33,435 nt of DNA from Oxalobacteraceae bacterium (GTDB lineage Bacteria > Pseudomonadota > Gammaproteobacteria > Burkholderiales > Burkholderiaceae_D): NCBI GenBank assembly GCA_013284265.1, contig JABTBR010000064.1:1-33435 (forward strand), in the 5' to 3' direction. Every line of letters starts with the position of its first letter. Within the stretch, counting starts at the first letter, position 1. The position numbers were made by a program, and so were the translations under genes. The notes beneath the pieces are model-generated. The model ran no database searches and had not been told where the DNA came from. It saw only the letters and a list, made by a program, of their open reading frames with translations. This document shows positions 16,081 through 24,559 of the stretch, piece by piece.

Positions 16081-17178
16081 ATGTCCATTTCCCGCCCCCA
16101 CACCTTCGCCATCGCCGCCACCATCGCGGTATTGCAGCCGCTGCCTGGCCAGGCGCAATCGCGCGTGGAGATCTATGGCGTGCTCGATGTCGGCCTGCAT
16201 ACCGGCGTCAGCGACGGCGTGCGCAGCACCCGCCTCGATTCCAGCCCGGTGGCACCGTCGCGCTTCGGCTTCCAGAGCATGGAAGATCTGGGCGGCGGCC
16301 TGAAGGCGCTGGTGCGTATCGAAGGCGGCATCAACGCCGACACCGGCGCCAGCACCGCCGGCACCCTGTTCGGCCGCGAGGCCTATGTTGGCCTGCAGGG
16401 CGGCGCCGGCACCGTGCAGCTGGGGCTGAACTATACGCCGATGTTCTTCGCCTACGTCAGCTATGCCCAGGGCGATCTGAATACCTTTAGCTGGGGTAAC
16501 GCGACGAACAACTTCGTGTTCCTGCCCACGATCAAGCAGGGCAATTCCTTGCGCTACACCTCGCCGGCGCTGGCCAATTTCACGCTGCGCGCCATCCATG
16601 CGCTGGGCAATGAGGGCGCCGCCGGCCAGCCGGCCAATCTGGGCAAGACCTCCGGCGTGGGCCTGCAGTACCGGGCCGGGCCGCTCGCGGCCGATCTGGA
16701 CTATCTGCGCCAGAACTATGCGGCCAGCGCCACCCTCACGCCGACCACCGCTGTCGGCACGGGTAACTATGCCTTGTTCGGCATGTCCTACGACTTCGGC
16801 ATCCTCAAGCCGGCCCTGCTGTACCAACGCCACCGCGGCAGCGCCGACGTGCTCACCGCCATCGGCGCCAGCTTCGCCAATCCCGATAATGATTACTATG
16901 AACTCAATACCCTGATCCGCAGCTCGCCGCTGGGCACGATCCTGCTCAGCTTCGGGCAGTACCGGAAACAGGCCGACAGCAGCGGCAACGCGCGCTCCTA
17001 TGCGGCCCGTTATGACTACCGCTTATCCAAGCGCACTGGCCTGTATGTGGGCGCGGGCCATATACAGAACAACAGCAATGCCAGCTTCACGATGAGCAAT
17101 GGCGCCGGTCCCGGCATCGTGACGGCCACCGGCAAGAACCTCAACAGCATGGTGATGGGCCTCGTTACCCGTTTCTGA
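16081..17178 (+). CDS. Gram-negative porin, Burkholderiales type
   Basis: The protein has 365 residues, starting at the ATG at 16081. The ribosome site GAGGAG (16065-16070) lies inside the end of the preceding gene. A signal peptide of about 25 residues ends PGQAQS. The mature start SRVEIYGVLDVGLHTG, the repeated short amphipathic strands, the GFQSMEDLGGGLKALVRIEGGIN segment and GREAYVGLQGGAGTVQLG are typical of 16-strand general porins of the OmpC/Omp32 class (loop 3 near 110-140). The chain ends in VTRF; a terminal Phe is the BAM recognition signal. A CTGAAT hexanucleotide array begins at the last codon. Confidence 0.93.
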   Translation: MSISRPHTFAIAATIAVLQPLPGQAQSRVEIYGVLDVGLHTGVSDGVRSTRLDSSPVAPSRFGFQSMEDLGGGLKALVRIEGGINADTGASTAGTLFGREAYVGLQGGAGTVQLGLNYTPMFFAYVSYAQGDLNTFSWGNATNNFVFLPTIKQGNSLRYTSPALANFTLRAIHALGNEGAAGQPANLGKTSGVGLQYRAGPLAADLDYLRQNYAASATLTPTTAVGTGNYALFGMSYDFGILKPALLYQRHRGSADVLTAIGASFANPDNDYYELNTLIRSSPLGTILLSFGQYRKQADSSGNARSYAARYDYRLSKRTGLYVGAGHIQNNSNASFTMSNGAGPGIVTATGKNLNSMVMGLVTRF

Positions 17179-17202
17179 ATCTGAATCTGAATCTGAATCT
17201 GA
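17175..17202. repeat. CTGAAT hexanucleotide tandem repeat across the porin stop codon
   Basis: Four perfect units (17175-17198) are followed by a partial unit CTGA. The first unit includes the porin stop codon TGA. Gain or loss of units keeps the same C-terminus because the stop lies in the first unit, so any effect would be on the 3' untranslated region only. Confidence 0.85.
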
Positions 17203-17255
17203 TCCTGACATGGCAGCGGGCGCGATATGCCCGCTTTCCACTAGCCGCGCGAACG

Positions 17256-17753
17256 CTACAAGAGCCGGACGTCATCAGCCAATTCATTAGCGTTGCTGGC
17301 GCTGCTGGGGAAATGCGCTTCCAGTTCGCGCGACACCGCCGCGATGCAAGCCACTGCGCCGGCCTCGATATCCCGCGCCGCAAAAGCGCGCTGCATCGCG
17401 TCGGCGATGTGGCGCCAGCCGGCCTCGCCCACCCGCGCATCGATGCCCCGGTCGGCGATGATTTCGATAGCGTGGTCGGCCATCAATACATAGATGAGCA
17501 CGCCATTATTGTGTTCGGTGTCCCACAGCCGCAAATTGGAGAACACCTCGAGCGCGCGTTCGCGCGGCGTCATGCCGTGGGCCGCCTGCAAGGGTTCCAG
17601 CGCCGCTTCCACGGCGAACAGGATCTCACCGCTATGGCGCGACTCGGACTGACCGATGGCCGCCTTTATCGCGCTTAGCACCGGCGCGGGGAAATAGCGC
17701 CGCACCCGGCTGCGGGTGCTCGTGATATGCCGGAACATCCTTGAAAAATCCAT
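17256..17753 (-). CDS. TPM-domain protein (second of the LemA-TPM-TPM operon)
   Basis: The protein has 165 residues from the ATG at 17753, two bases after the stop of the upstream TPM gene. It contains VLSAIKAAIGQSESRHSGEI, FAVEAALEPLQA, ERALEVFSNLRLWDTEHNNG, VLIYVLMADHAIEIIADRGI, then VGEAGWRHIADAMQRAF. This is the short TPM-domain relative usually encoded next to YgcG-like proteins in beta-proteobacteria. It has no signal peptide or membrane span, so it should be cytoplasmic. TPM domains have been linked to photosystem repair in plants and membrane-associated functions in bacteria; the exact role here is unknown. An upstream in-frame extension to 17927 is Trp/Arg-rich shadow from the glycine tail of the neighbour. 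Confidence 0.88.
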   Translation of the reverse strand: MDFSRMFRHITSTRSRVRRYFPAPVLSAIKAAIGQSESRHSGEILFAVEAALEPLQAAHGMTPRERALEVFSNLRLWDTEHNNGVLIYVLMADHAIEIIADRGIDARVGEAGWRHIADAMQRAFAARDIEAGAVACIAAVSRELEAHFPSSASNANELADDVRLL

Positions 17754-17755
17754 CG

Positions 17756-18607
17756 TTACCACCTTCCCGAAGCGCCACCGCCACCAAAGCCACCGCCACC
17801 ACCGCCCCAGCCGCCCCCACCACCACCGCCGGAGCCGTGTCCGCTGCCCAGATACAGGCCGGCCATTTTCCCAGCGCCAATTAGCGTAAAGAAGAAGCCC
17901 AGCACACCGGCCACCACGCCCACCCATATGGCGCCAGCCATCAGCCAGGCGCCCGCCCCGATCACGCCGCCGGTGACGGCGGCGCCCAGGCCGCGTCCCA
18001 GCAAGGATCGCAGCACGCCCCCCAATACCAGCGCAGCGATCATCCCGACAGGCAGCATCTCGCTCATGCCATCGGACTCCTCCTGAGCGCCACGCTGGGC
18101 GGGCGGCGGCAAGGCTTCGCCTTCGATCACTTGCTGCATCGCCTCAAGGCCGGCTTTCACGCCGCCGAAGTAGTCGTTTTGCTTGAACAGGGGGACAATT
18201 TTCTCTTCGATGATGCGTTTGGATGTCGCATCGTTCAAGGCGCCTTCCAGCCCGTAGCCCACTTCGATACGCAGCGTCCGGTCATCCTTGGCGACGACCA
18301 GAATCGCGCCGTCATCGACCTTGCCGCGCCCGATCTTCCATTGTTCCGCAAGGCGGATGGCGAATTGTTCGATGGCTTCGGGCTGGGTTGTGGGCAGAAT
18401 CAGCAGCGCGATCTGGCTACCCTTGCGCTGTTCGAAGGCGTGCAGGCTCGCTTCCAGCTGCGAGCGCTGCGCGCCGCTCAATGTGCCGGTGAGATCGGTG
18501 ACCGGACTGGTCAGGGCGGGCAATGCCTGCAAGCCGGTCTGGGCGCCAGCCCAGGTGCCGGCAAGCAGCACCAGCACCAGCAGCAGACAACGGCGCAGTG
18601 CGCTCAT
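17756..18607 (-). CDS. YgcG-like TPM-domain membrane protein
   Basis: The protein has 283 residues. The signal peptide MSALRRCLLLVLVLLAGTWA ends near GAQT. The TPM domain (about 35-155) holds SPVTDLTGTLSGAQRSQLEA, GSQIALLILPTTQPEAIEQF, DDGAILVVAKDDRTLRIEVG, then YGLEGALNDATSKRIIEE. Two or three membrane spans follow (about 180-250), and the tail is an almost pure Gly run ending GGGGASGRW. This architecture, with a Gly-rich cytoplasmic or periplasmic tail, is typical of YgcG proteins encoded next to lemA. The gap to lemA is 7 bp and to the next TPM gene 2 bp, so all three are one operon. Confidence 0.92.
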   Translation of the reverse strand: MSALRRCLLLVLVLLAGTWAGAQTGLQALPALTSPVTDLTGTLSGAQRSQLEASLHAFEQRKGSQIALLILPTTQPEAIEQFAIRLAEQWKIGRGKVDDGAILVVAKDDRTLRIEVGYGLEGALNDATSKRIIEEKIVPLFKQNDYFGGVKAGLEAMQQVIEGEALPPPAQRGAQEESDGMSEMLPVGMIAALVLGGVLRSLLGRGLGAAVTGGVIGAGAWLMAGAIWVGVVAGVLGFFFTLIGAGKMAGLYLGSGHGSGGGGGGGWGGGGGGFGGGGASGRW

Positions 18608-18614
18608 CGCGGGC

Positions 18615-19229
18615 TCACTTTGCCGGAGCAGGCTTGGCCGGGGCGTCGAACGACACCGCAGGCGCGATGCTGATCGCCTTTTCGTTCTCCACCGTGAAGT
18701 TCGGCTTGGTCTCGAAGCCGAACAATTTCGCGGTCAGGTTGCCAGGGAAGGAACGCACGGTAACGTTGTAGTCTTGCACCGATTTGATGTAGCGGTTGCG
18801 CGCCACGGTGATGCGGTTTTCCGTGCCCTCAAGCTGTGCCTGCAAGTCGCGGAAGCTGGCATCGGCCTTCAGTTGCGGATAGTTCTCGCTGACGGCCAGC
18901 AAGCGCGACAACGCACCAGTCAGGGCACCTTGTGCTTGCTGGAATTTGGCAAAGGCGACCGGGTCGTTCAGCAACTCCGGCGTCATGGTGATCGATCCCG
19001 CCTGTGACCGCGCTTGCGTGACCTGGGTCAGCACGTCTTTCTCATGCGCCGCATAGCCCTTGACTGTATTGACCAGATTCGGCACCAGATCGGCGCGGCG
19101 CTGGTACTGGTTGACCACTTCCGACCAACTGGCCTTTACCTGCTCATCGCTAGCCTGCAGTGTGTTGTAGCCGCAGCCGCTTAACAGCAGCACGCCGGCC
19201 ATCAGCAGAAAGATGTAGAACTTGCGCAT
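18615..19229 (-). CDS. lemA: LemA-family lipoprotein
   Basis: The protein has 204 residues, starting at the ATG at 19229 behind a GGGAG site; a longer frame to 19307 has no signal-peptide logic. MRKFYIFLLMAGVLLLSGCG carries a lipobox with Cys19. The LemA domain then reads ASDEQVKASWSEVVNQYQRR, ADLVPNLVNTVKGYAAHEKD, VLTQVTQARSQAG, and later YIKSVQDYNVTVRSFPGN and LFGFETKPNFTVENE, close to the family consensus. LemA proteins are mostly periplasm-facing coiled helical proteins of unclear function found with TPM proteins. It is the first gene of the operon. Confidence 0.95.
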   Translation of the reverse strand: MRKFYIFLLMAGVLLLSGCGYNTLQASDEQVKASWSEVVNQYQRRADLVPNLVNTVKGYAAHEKDVLTQVTQARSQAGSITMTPELLNDPVAFAKFQQAQGALTGALSRLLAVSENYPQLKADASFRDLQAQLEGTENRITVARNRYIKSVQDYNVTVRSFPGNLTAKLFGFETKPNFTVENEKAISIAPAVSFDAPAKPAPAK

Positions 19230-19334
19230 TTGAACTCCCGAGGCGTCAACATCATTGGTGGAATAGCCCATCCGCAGCCATGGTACCTCGGATTGTGAAA
19301 ATGGCACTACTCGGAGGTGCGCGAATAGTGCGGC

Positions 19335-19778
19335 CTAGCGTTTCTTGATCTTTTTCTTGGTCTTTTTCACGGGCGTTTCACCCGCATAGCTTAACAATAA
19401 AACAGTAACGTAAAGCAAAATATGCCATATTAGAAAGAGCAACAGATTCGCTTCCACCTCGCGCTCGGCCACGGACACTTGGGGATCATCCTGCAGATAG
19501 GTCAGAAACATCTGATCTCCGATTCGCACGCTTTCGCATGACCGCCCCCGTTTAATGACGGCCTCACCGCGAAACTCGACCCCGCGCGCCAAGTACGAAT
19601 ACTCCATTGTTCGTTTGCTTGGATTTTCGCAATGTGTTCGTACTATCACCCCTGTTTGTTGGACGCCATACTTCTTAAACAGATAGTCCCGCTGCATGGA
19701 TGAGAATGACATCGCGAATACCGCAACTACTGCGGCAAGAGCCCAGCAGTGCCGCGCAAGAATTGAAGTTGAAGCCAC
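19335..19778 (-). CDS. DUF3592-like two-helix membrane protein
   Basis: The protein has 147 residues from a GTG at 19778; an ATG at residue 23 (MSFSSMQRDYLF) would leave out most of the first helix. Spans lie at about 8-26 (ARHCWALAAVVAVFAMSFS) and 109-128 (LLLFLIWHILLYVTVLLLSY). Between them is a small soluble domain (GVQQTGVIVRTHCENPSKRT, YSYLARGVEFRGEAVIKRG, VRIGDQMFLTYLQDDPQVS) that matches the beta-rich DUF3592 pattern. The tail is Lys-rich (VKKTKKKIKKR). Base composition is visibly lower in GC than the neighbours, which hints at acquisition. No terminator or partner gene was found. Function is unknown. Confidence 0.72.
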   Translation of the reverse strand: MASTSILARHCWALAAVVAVFAMSFSSMQRDYLFKKYGVQQTGVIVRTHCENPSKRTMEYSYLARGVEFRGEAVIKRGRSCESVRIGDQMFLTYLQDDPQVSVAEREVEANLLLFLIWHILLYVTVLLLSYAGETPVKKTKKKIKKR

Positions 19779-20035
19779 AGTCGCCCCGGAAATAACACCA
19801 CCTTAATAAGCTCTGGACCAGAGAATTCCGAACCATTCGCCAATGAGATGGGAATGCATCGTTAGAACTCGATGATACTCTGCGGAACTATCTATAGCGT
19901 AATCCAGGAGGGAAGCGGCCCCCCGGCGAAGGTCGCGCCTGGCAAGGAGCTTTCGCAGAAGGGCTGGCGCGGTGGTGCCGCAAGGCTGTCCATTGCAACG
20001 CGCCGCATCAACATCGCAGGAGTGGAAGCCCATCT
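19779..20035. other. Intergenic stretch without an intact gene
   Basis: Together with the receptor remnant at 20036-20116, this makes 411 bp without an intact gene (19779-20189). Frames here are short or shadows, and several stop codons interrupt the only protein-like frame. I see no tRNA, terminator or clear promoter for the DUF3592-like gene. Confidence 0.5.
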
Positions 20036-20116
20036 GACCGAGGCGAACAGCAGCAGATCCTTGGCGGGCTTGTATTCAACACGGCCCAGCCAGGTGCTCT
20101 GGCTGTATTCCAGATC
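20036..20116 (-). pseudogene. Decayed fragment of a TonB-dependent receptor
   Basis: The minus strand reads DLEYSQSTWLGRVEYKPAKD followed by LLLFASV, in a frame closed by stops at about 20170 and 19886. The pattern W-G-EYKP-KDLLLFASV is typical of transmembrane beta-strands in the C-terminal half of TonB-dependent receptors (commonly W-GxEY-P-DDLLLYASVS). Sequence on either side no longer resembles a barrel. I infer the remains of an outer-membrane receptor that once belonged to this carbohydrate locus. The match is short, so chance resemblance remains possible. Confidence 0.5.
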
Positions 20117-20189
20117 GGATGCTGGCCAAGCTAAAGGTTTTGCTGGTGCTATGCGAGCCGGATACCAGATTCATGGCGGCTGGCGCCGC

Positions 20190-21263
20190 CTAGAGCCGCT
20201 GCTCGCTGGCTCCGTCAAACAGGGAAATGCGTTCGCTCAGGATGGCGAACTCGCGCGGCTGATCCGCTTCAATCGGTTCCAGATCCTGCACGATGGTGGC
20301 GACCTGGCTACCTTCGAAGTCCAGCCACAGCACCCGGTGGTTGCCCATCGCCTCCACCAGCGAGACGGTGGCCTTCAGGCCCCTGCCGGCGCCGCTGACG
20401 ATATCCTCGGGCCGCACGCCCAGCACGCAGTCGCGCCGCTCCGTCACCGGGTCGATAAAATCGTAGGCGCTCACGTCCAGCTCCAGCTGGGCATTGCGGA
20501 ACAGCGTGCGCCCTGCCCTTTGCTCCAGCCAGCCCTTGAACAGATTCATGCCGGGCGAGCCGAGGAAGCTGGCCACGAACAGATTGGCCGGTTTGCTGTA
20601 GATGGCGGCCGGCGTGTCGAACTGCTGGATCACTCCGCCCTTCATCACCGCCATGCGCTGCGCCAGCGTCATCGCCTCCACCTGGTCGTGGGTCACATAG
20701 ATCATGGTGGCGCCCAGATTCTTGTGCAGCTGCTTCAGCTCGCGCCGCAACTCGGTGCGCAGCTTGGCGTCCAGGTTCGACAGCGGTTCGTCGAACAGGA
20801 ACACGTCGGCCTCGCGCACGATGGCGCGGCCGATCGCCACGCGCTGGCGCTGCCCACCCGACAGATTGGCCGGTTTGCGTTTTAATAGCGGCCCCAGTTG
20901 CAGCATGTCGGCCGCGCGCTTGACGCGGCGCTCGATCTCGGCCTTGGGCGTGCCGTTGATGCGCAGGCCGAAGGACATATTTTTTTCCACGTTCATGGTC
21001 GGATACAGCGCATACGACTGGAACACCAGCGCGATGCCGCGGTCCTTGGGATCGGCCATGGTCATGTCCTGGCCGCCGATTTCAATGCTGCCGCCGCTGA
21101 CGTCGATCAGGCCGGCGATGGTGTGCAGCAGCGTGGACTTGCCGCAGCCAGAAGGCCCCAGCAACACCACGAATTCGCCGCGCCGCACATCGAGATCGAG
21201 CGCGTCAATCACCTTGTTGCCGCCCAGTTCGATTTGCAGATTACGTATTGCCACGTTTGCCAT
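20190..21263 (-). CDS. ABC sugar transporter ATP-binding protein (UgpC/MsmK/MalK type)
   Basis: The protein has 357 residues and powers the importer encoded upstream. Walker A is GPSGCGKST (36-44), the Q-loop Gln82 is in FQSYALYP, the signature LSGGQRQRVAIGRA starts at 134, Walker B is VFLFDEPLSNLDAKL (154 onward), and the switch His192 is in YVTHDQVEAMT. The regulatory C-terminal OB-like (TOBE) domain (about 240-350) includes LGVRPEDI, as in CUT1 family ATPases that serve oligosaccharide importers. It is the last gene of the operon, 21 bp after the second permease. Confidence 0.96.
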   Translation of the reverse strand: MANVAIRNLQIELGGNKVIDALDLDVRRGEFVVLLGPSGCGKSTLLHTIAGLIDVSGGSIEIGGQDMTMADPKDRGIALVFQSYALYPTMNVEKNMSFGLRINGTPKAEIERRVKRAADMLQLGPLLKRKPANLSGGQRQRVAIGRAIVREADVFLFDEPLSNLDAKLRTELRRELKQLHKNLGATMIYVTHDQVEAMTLAQRMAVMKGGVIQQFDTPAAIYSKPANLFVASFLGSPGMNLFKGWLEQRAGRTLFRNAQLELDVSAYDFIDPVTERRDCVLGVRPEDIVSGAGRGLKATVSLVEAMGNHRVLWLDFEGSQVATIVQDLEPIEADQPREFAILSERISLFDGASEQRL

Positions 21264-21284
21264 GTATTGAACCTTTAAACTTTT

Positions 21285-22259
21285 TTAACCTTTAACCGCG
21301 CCAGAGGCGATGCCGCGCACGAACCAGCGGCCGGAGATGAAATAAAGTGCCAGCGGCACCAGCGAGGTCAGAATGGTGGCGGCCATGTTCACGTTGTAGA
21401 GCCGCTCGCCGGTGGTGGTGTTGATGATGTTATTGAGCTGCACCGTCATCGGCAGGTTCTCCGTGCCGGCGAACACCAGGCCAAGCAGAAAGTCGTTCCA
21501 GATCCCCGTCACCTGCATGATCACCGCCACCACGATCACCGGGGTGGACATCGGCAGCATCAGTTGCAGGAAGATGCGCCAGAAGCCGCCGCCGTCGATG
21601 CGCGCGGCCTTGAACAGCTCCATCGGCAGCGAGGCGTAGTAATTACGGAACAGCAGCGTCATCACCGGCATGCCGAAAATCGTATGAATCAGCACGATGC
21701 CAGGCAAGGAGCTGAACAGATTCACGCTGGCCAGCACCCGCACCAGCGGGTAGATCATCACCTGCACCGGAATGAAGGCGCCCATCATCAGCACGCCGAA
21801 CAGCAGCGCCGCGCCACGGGGGCGCCAGAACGACAGCGCATAGCCGTTGACGGCGCCGACCGCGATCGACAGGATGGTGCTGGGCACGACGATGCGCACC
21901 GAATTCCAGAAGCCGCCGCGTATGCCCGAACACTCCAGGCCCGTGCAGGCCGACTGCCAGGCCATGCTCCATGGTTCCAGCGTGGCCTTGATGGGCAGGG
22001 CAAACAGGGTGCCGAGACGGATCTCTTCCATCGGTTTAAACGACGTCACCAGCATCACATACAGCGGCAGCAGGAAGAACAGCGCCGCGCCGCCGAGGAA
22101 GGCGTAGACACCAAGGCGGGCTGGGGTCCAGCCCAGCTTGCGCTTCCGCACCAGCGGGCGCGCTGCGCGCAGCGGCGCCGGGGCTGCTGGAGCTGGTGCT
22201 GGTGCTGGTGCTGGTGCTGGTGCTGAAGCGGCCACGGTGACGGTTGCGTCCTTCATCAT
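21285..22259 (-). CDS. ABC sugar transporter permease 2 (MalG type)
   Basis: The protein has 324 residues. The ATG at 22259 overlaps the stop of the preceding permease by four bases (ATGA), with GGGGA five bases upstream, which implies translational coupling. Six spans are visible: LGVYAFLGGAALFFLLPLYV near 48-67, then the inner-membrane core with SVRIVVPSTILSIAVGAVNG, GAFIPVQVMIYPLV, VLIHTIFGMPVMTL, ELFKAARIDGGGFWRIFLQL (the EAA loop that contacts the ATPase), and VPLALYFIS. A cytoplasmic N-terminal tail contains an Ala-Pro repeat (13-28) encoded by a GCTGGT array. It pairs with the MalF-type permease upstream. Confidence 0.95.
   Translation of the reverse strand: MMKDATVTVAASAPAPAPAPAPAPAAPAPLRAARPLVRKRKLGWTPARLGVYAFLGGAALFFLLPLYVMLVTSFKPMEEIRLGTLFALPIKATLEPWSMAWQSACTGLECSGIRGGFWNSVRIVVPSTILSIAVGAVNGYALSFWRPRGAALLFGVLMMGAFIPVQVMIYPLVRVLASVNLFSSLPGIVLIHTIFGMPVMTLLFRNYYASLPMELFKAARIDGGGFWRIFLQLMLPMSTPVIVVAVIMQVTGIWNDFLLGLVFAGTENLPMTVQLNNIINTTTGERLYNVNMAATILTSLVPLALYFISGRWFVRGIASGAVKG
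22192..22221. repeat. GCTGGT hexanucleotide tandem repeat inside the permease gene
   Basis: Five perfect units code for an alternating Ala-Pro stretch at the N-terminus of permease 2. Being six bases long, unit number changes keep the frame and would alter only tail length. Confidence 0.85.
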
Positions 22260-23173
22260 GCTCCCCTGAGACGGTTGGCGCGGCCACGCGCAAAGTACAG
22301 CGGCGTGACGATCGCCAGCACCGTGGCCAGCAGCACGATCGATGCCGCCGAGGCCAGGCCGATATTCGCGCGGCCGAACAGATAGTCCATGATGAACTTG
22401 GCCGGCACTTCGCTGGCCGTGCCGGGACCGCCCTGTGTCATCGCCACCACCGCGTCGTACACCTTGACCACCATCACGAACAGCAGCACGAAGGCGGTCG
22501 ACACCGATGGCCCCAGCATCGGCAGCACAATGCTCAGGTAGACACGCCAGCGCGGAATGCCGTCGATGCGGGCCGCCTTCCAGATTTCCTCGTCGATGCC
22601 GCGCAGGCCGGACAGCAGCAGCGCCATCACCAGTCCGGCCGCCTGCCACACGGTGGCGATCACCACGGTGTAGATCACCTTGTCCTGATCGATGATCCAG
22701 TCGAAGCGCGCTTCAGTGAAGCCCAGCTTGTGCAGCACTTCCTGGATGCCCAGCTCGGGATTGAGTATCCACTGCCAGATCAGGCCAGTGGCCACGAAGG
22801 ACATCGCATACGGATACAGGAACACGGTGCGCAGCACGCCCTCGCCCATCACCTTCTGGTCGATGAACACGGCCAGCAGAAAACCGATCAGCATCGTGAT
22901 GGCGATGAACAGCACGCCGTACACCACCACATTCTGCAGCGACAGCAGCCAGCGGTCGTTATTGAACAGCTTCACGTACTGGGCCATGCCGACGAAATCG
23001 TCAGACGGGAAGGTGCGCGCGCTGCTGACCGACACCCGCGCGCTCCACAGCATGGTGCCCAGGTAGGCAAACAGCACGGTGGCCACCATCGGCAGCAGCG
23101 CCACCCAGGCCGCGGCCGACACCCGCTTGCGCGAGCGCGCTCGCGGCCGCTGGCCTGGCGTCACAGCCTTCAT
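22256..23173 (-). CDS. ABC sugar transporter permease 1 (MalF type)
   Basis: The protein has 305 residues. Its ATG overlaps the stop of the binding-protein gene by four bases (23170-23173). After a basic N-terminus (PRARSRKR) come six spans: AAWVALLPMVATVLFAYLGT at about 21, then NVVVYGVLFIAITMLIGFLL, VFLYPYAMSFVATGLIW, VIYTVVIATVWQAAGLVMAL, STAFVLLFVMVVKVYD and AASIVLLATVLAIVTPLYFA. The EAA motif is EEIWKAARIDGIPRWRVYLS. This is a CUT1-type permease that forms the channel with the next gene product. Confidence 0.95.
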   Translation of the reverse strand: MKAVTPGQRPRARSRKRVSAAAWVALLPMVATVLFAYLGTMLWSARVSVSSARTFPSDDFVGMAQYVKLFNNDRWLLSLQNVVVYGVLFIAITMLIGFLLAVFIDQKVMGEGVLRTVFLYPYAMSFVATGLIWQWILNPELGIQEVLHKLGFTEARFDWIIDQDKVIYTVVIATVWQAAGLVMALLLSGLRGIDEEIWKAARIDGIPRWRVYLSIVLPMLGPSVSTAFVLLFVMVVKVYDAVVAMTQGGPGTASEVPAKFIMDYLFGRANIGLASAASIVLLATVLAIVTPLYFARGRANRLRGA

Positions 23174-24435
23174 CCCTTGAGTGCGCTGGCGAAGGCCTTC
23201 TGCGCATCTTCGGGCGACTGGTTCTTGTTCCAGAAGTTGGTCAGCACATCCTGCAGCGCGCCGTTCAGGTCAGGCTCGATCAGCATTTCCGAGTTGGGCA
23301 GCTGGCGCGACTTGTCCTTGATGATGGCGATGCCCAGCCGCGCGCACTGGTCCAGCGAGCTGTCGTCCACATCGCCGCGGATCGGAATCGATCCCTTGCG
23401 CGCGCTGAACGCCACCTGCGCGGCCGGCGCCGTGATCACACTGGCCATCAGCTTCTGCGCCTTGATGGTGTTGGGGTCGGACGATTTGGGGAACACGAAG
23501 GCGTCGCCCGCGACGATGTAGGGCGAGTTCGGACCGAAGCCCGGGAAGCAGCCGAAGTCCTTGCCGGCCACCTGCCTGGCGGCCGAGAATTCACCCTTGG
23601 CCCAGTCGCCCATGATCTGGATGCCGGCCTTGCCGGTAACGACCATGGCGGTGGCATCGTTCCAGTTGCGTCCCGGCGAGCCAGGATCGACAAAGCCGCG
23701 CAGCTTTTTAAAAGCCGTCAGCACCTGCTTGAAGGCCTCCGATTTCACCGCCGCCTGATCGCGGTCGCGGTACACCTTCAGGTATAGCTCCTGCCCGCCA
23801 ACGATGGCGAGCACCGCGTCGAAAGTGATCTTCTCCTGCCAGACCTGGCCGCCGAAGGCCAGCGGCACCAGCCCCGCCGTTTTCAGCCTGGCCAGCACGG
23901 CCAGGAACTCGTCGTAGGTTTTTGGCTCTTCCTTGATGCCGGCCTTGGCGAAGGCGGCCTTGGAATAGAAGAACCAGGCGGGCATATGGATATTCACCGG
24001 CGCGGCGTAGAAGTGGCCGTTGCTCTTGATCGCGTTCAGGATCGAGGCCGGCATGATCTGGTCCCAGTTGCCCTTGGCCGCTACCTCGTCCACATTATTC
24101 AGCATGCCCTGGTCGACGATGTCGCGGAACTGTTTGGACGTATTGAACTGGGCGGCCACCGGCGCATTGCCGCCGACGATGCGGTTAATGGTGGTGGCGC
24201 GGGCCTGGTCGGCACCGGCGATGGCGTTGTCCACCCACTGGCCACCGGCCTTGTTATAGGCATCGGCGAACTGCTTGATGGCGGCCGACTCGCCGCCCGA
24301 AGTCCACCAATGGATCACGGTAGCCTTCAGCGGAGCCTCCGCCGCCTGCGCCATGCCCGCAGTGGCTCCCGCAGCCACGCACAGTTCCGCCAACGCCAGC
24401 GTTACCGCGCCGGCCAGTGATATCGCCTTGTTCAT
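23170..24435 (-). CDS. ABC sugar transporter substrate-binding protein
   Basis: The protein has 421 residues. The signal peptide (MNKAISLAGAVTLALAELCV) ends near MAQAAE. The mature protein starts LKATVIHWWTSGGESAAIKQ, the standard opening of family 1 sugar-binding proteins, and has APVNIHMPAWFFYSKAAFAK, VWQEKITFDAVLAIVGG, and the hinge region GDWAKGEF. Glucoside binding is inferred only from the linked beta-glucosidase. The start has a good site (CAGGAGACAG). It lies 124 bp after the beta-glucosidase gene, a gap that may contain an internal promoter or RNA processing site to raise its level; no clear promoter is visible there. Confidence 0.94.
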   Translation of the reverse strand: MNKAISLAGAVTLALAELCVAAGATAGMAQAAEAPLKATVIHWWTSGGESAAIKQFADAYNKAGGQWVDNAIAGADQARATTINRIVGGNAPVAAQFNTSKQFRDIVDQGMLNNVDEVAAKGNWDQIMPASILNAIKSNGHFYAAPVNIHMPAWFFYSKAAFAKAGIKEEPKTYDEFLAVLARLKTAGLVPLAFGGQVWQEKITFDAVLAIVGGQELYLKVYRDRDQAAVKSEAFKQVLTAFKKLRGFVDPGSPGRNWNDATAMVVTGKAGIQIMGDWAKGEFSAARQVAGKDFGCFPGFGPNSPYIVAGDAFVFPKSSDPNTIKAQKLMASVITAPAAQVAFSARKGSIPIRGDVDDSSLDQCARLGIAIIKDKSRQLPNSEMLIEPDLNGALQDVLTNFWNKNQSPEDAQKAFASALKG

Positions 24436-24559
24436 TCTGTCTCCTGAGGACGTCGTGCGCCCATTTTGTTTGGATGGCTATGATAAATTGAATTGGGCTG
24501 TCGCGGCCCGCCAACTGCGTGTTCCCCTTAGTCCGTTTCCCTGTACAAGCTTCAGTGTG

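Noticed and set aside
22244..23521. 425-codon plus-strand frame opposite the ABC genes
   Set aside because: Composition dominated by His, Gln and Arg, typical of antisense frames in GC-rich DNA.
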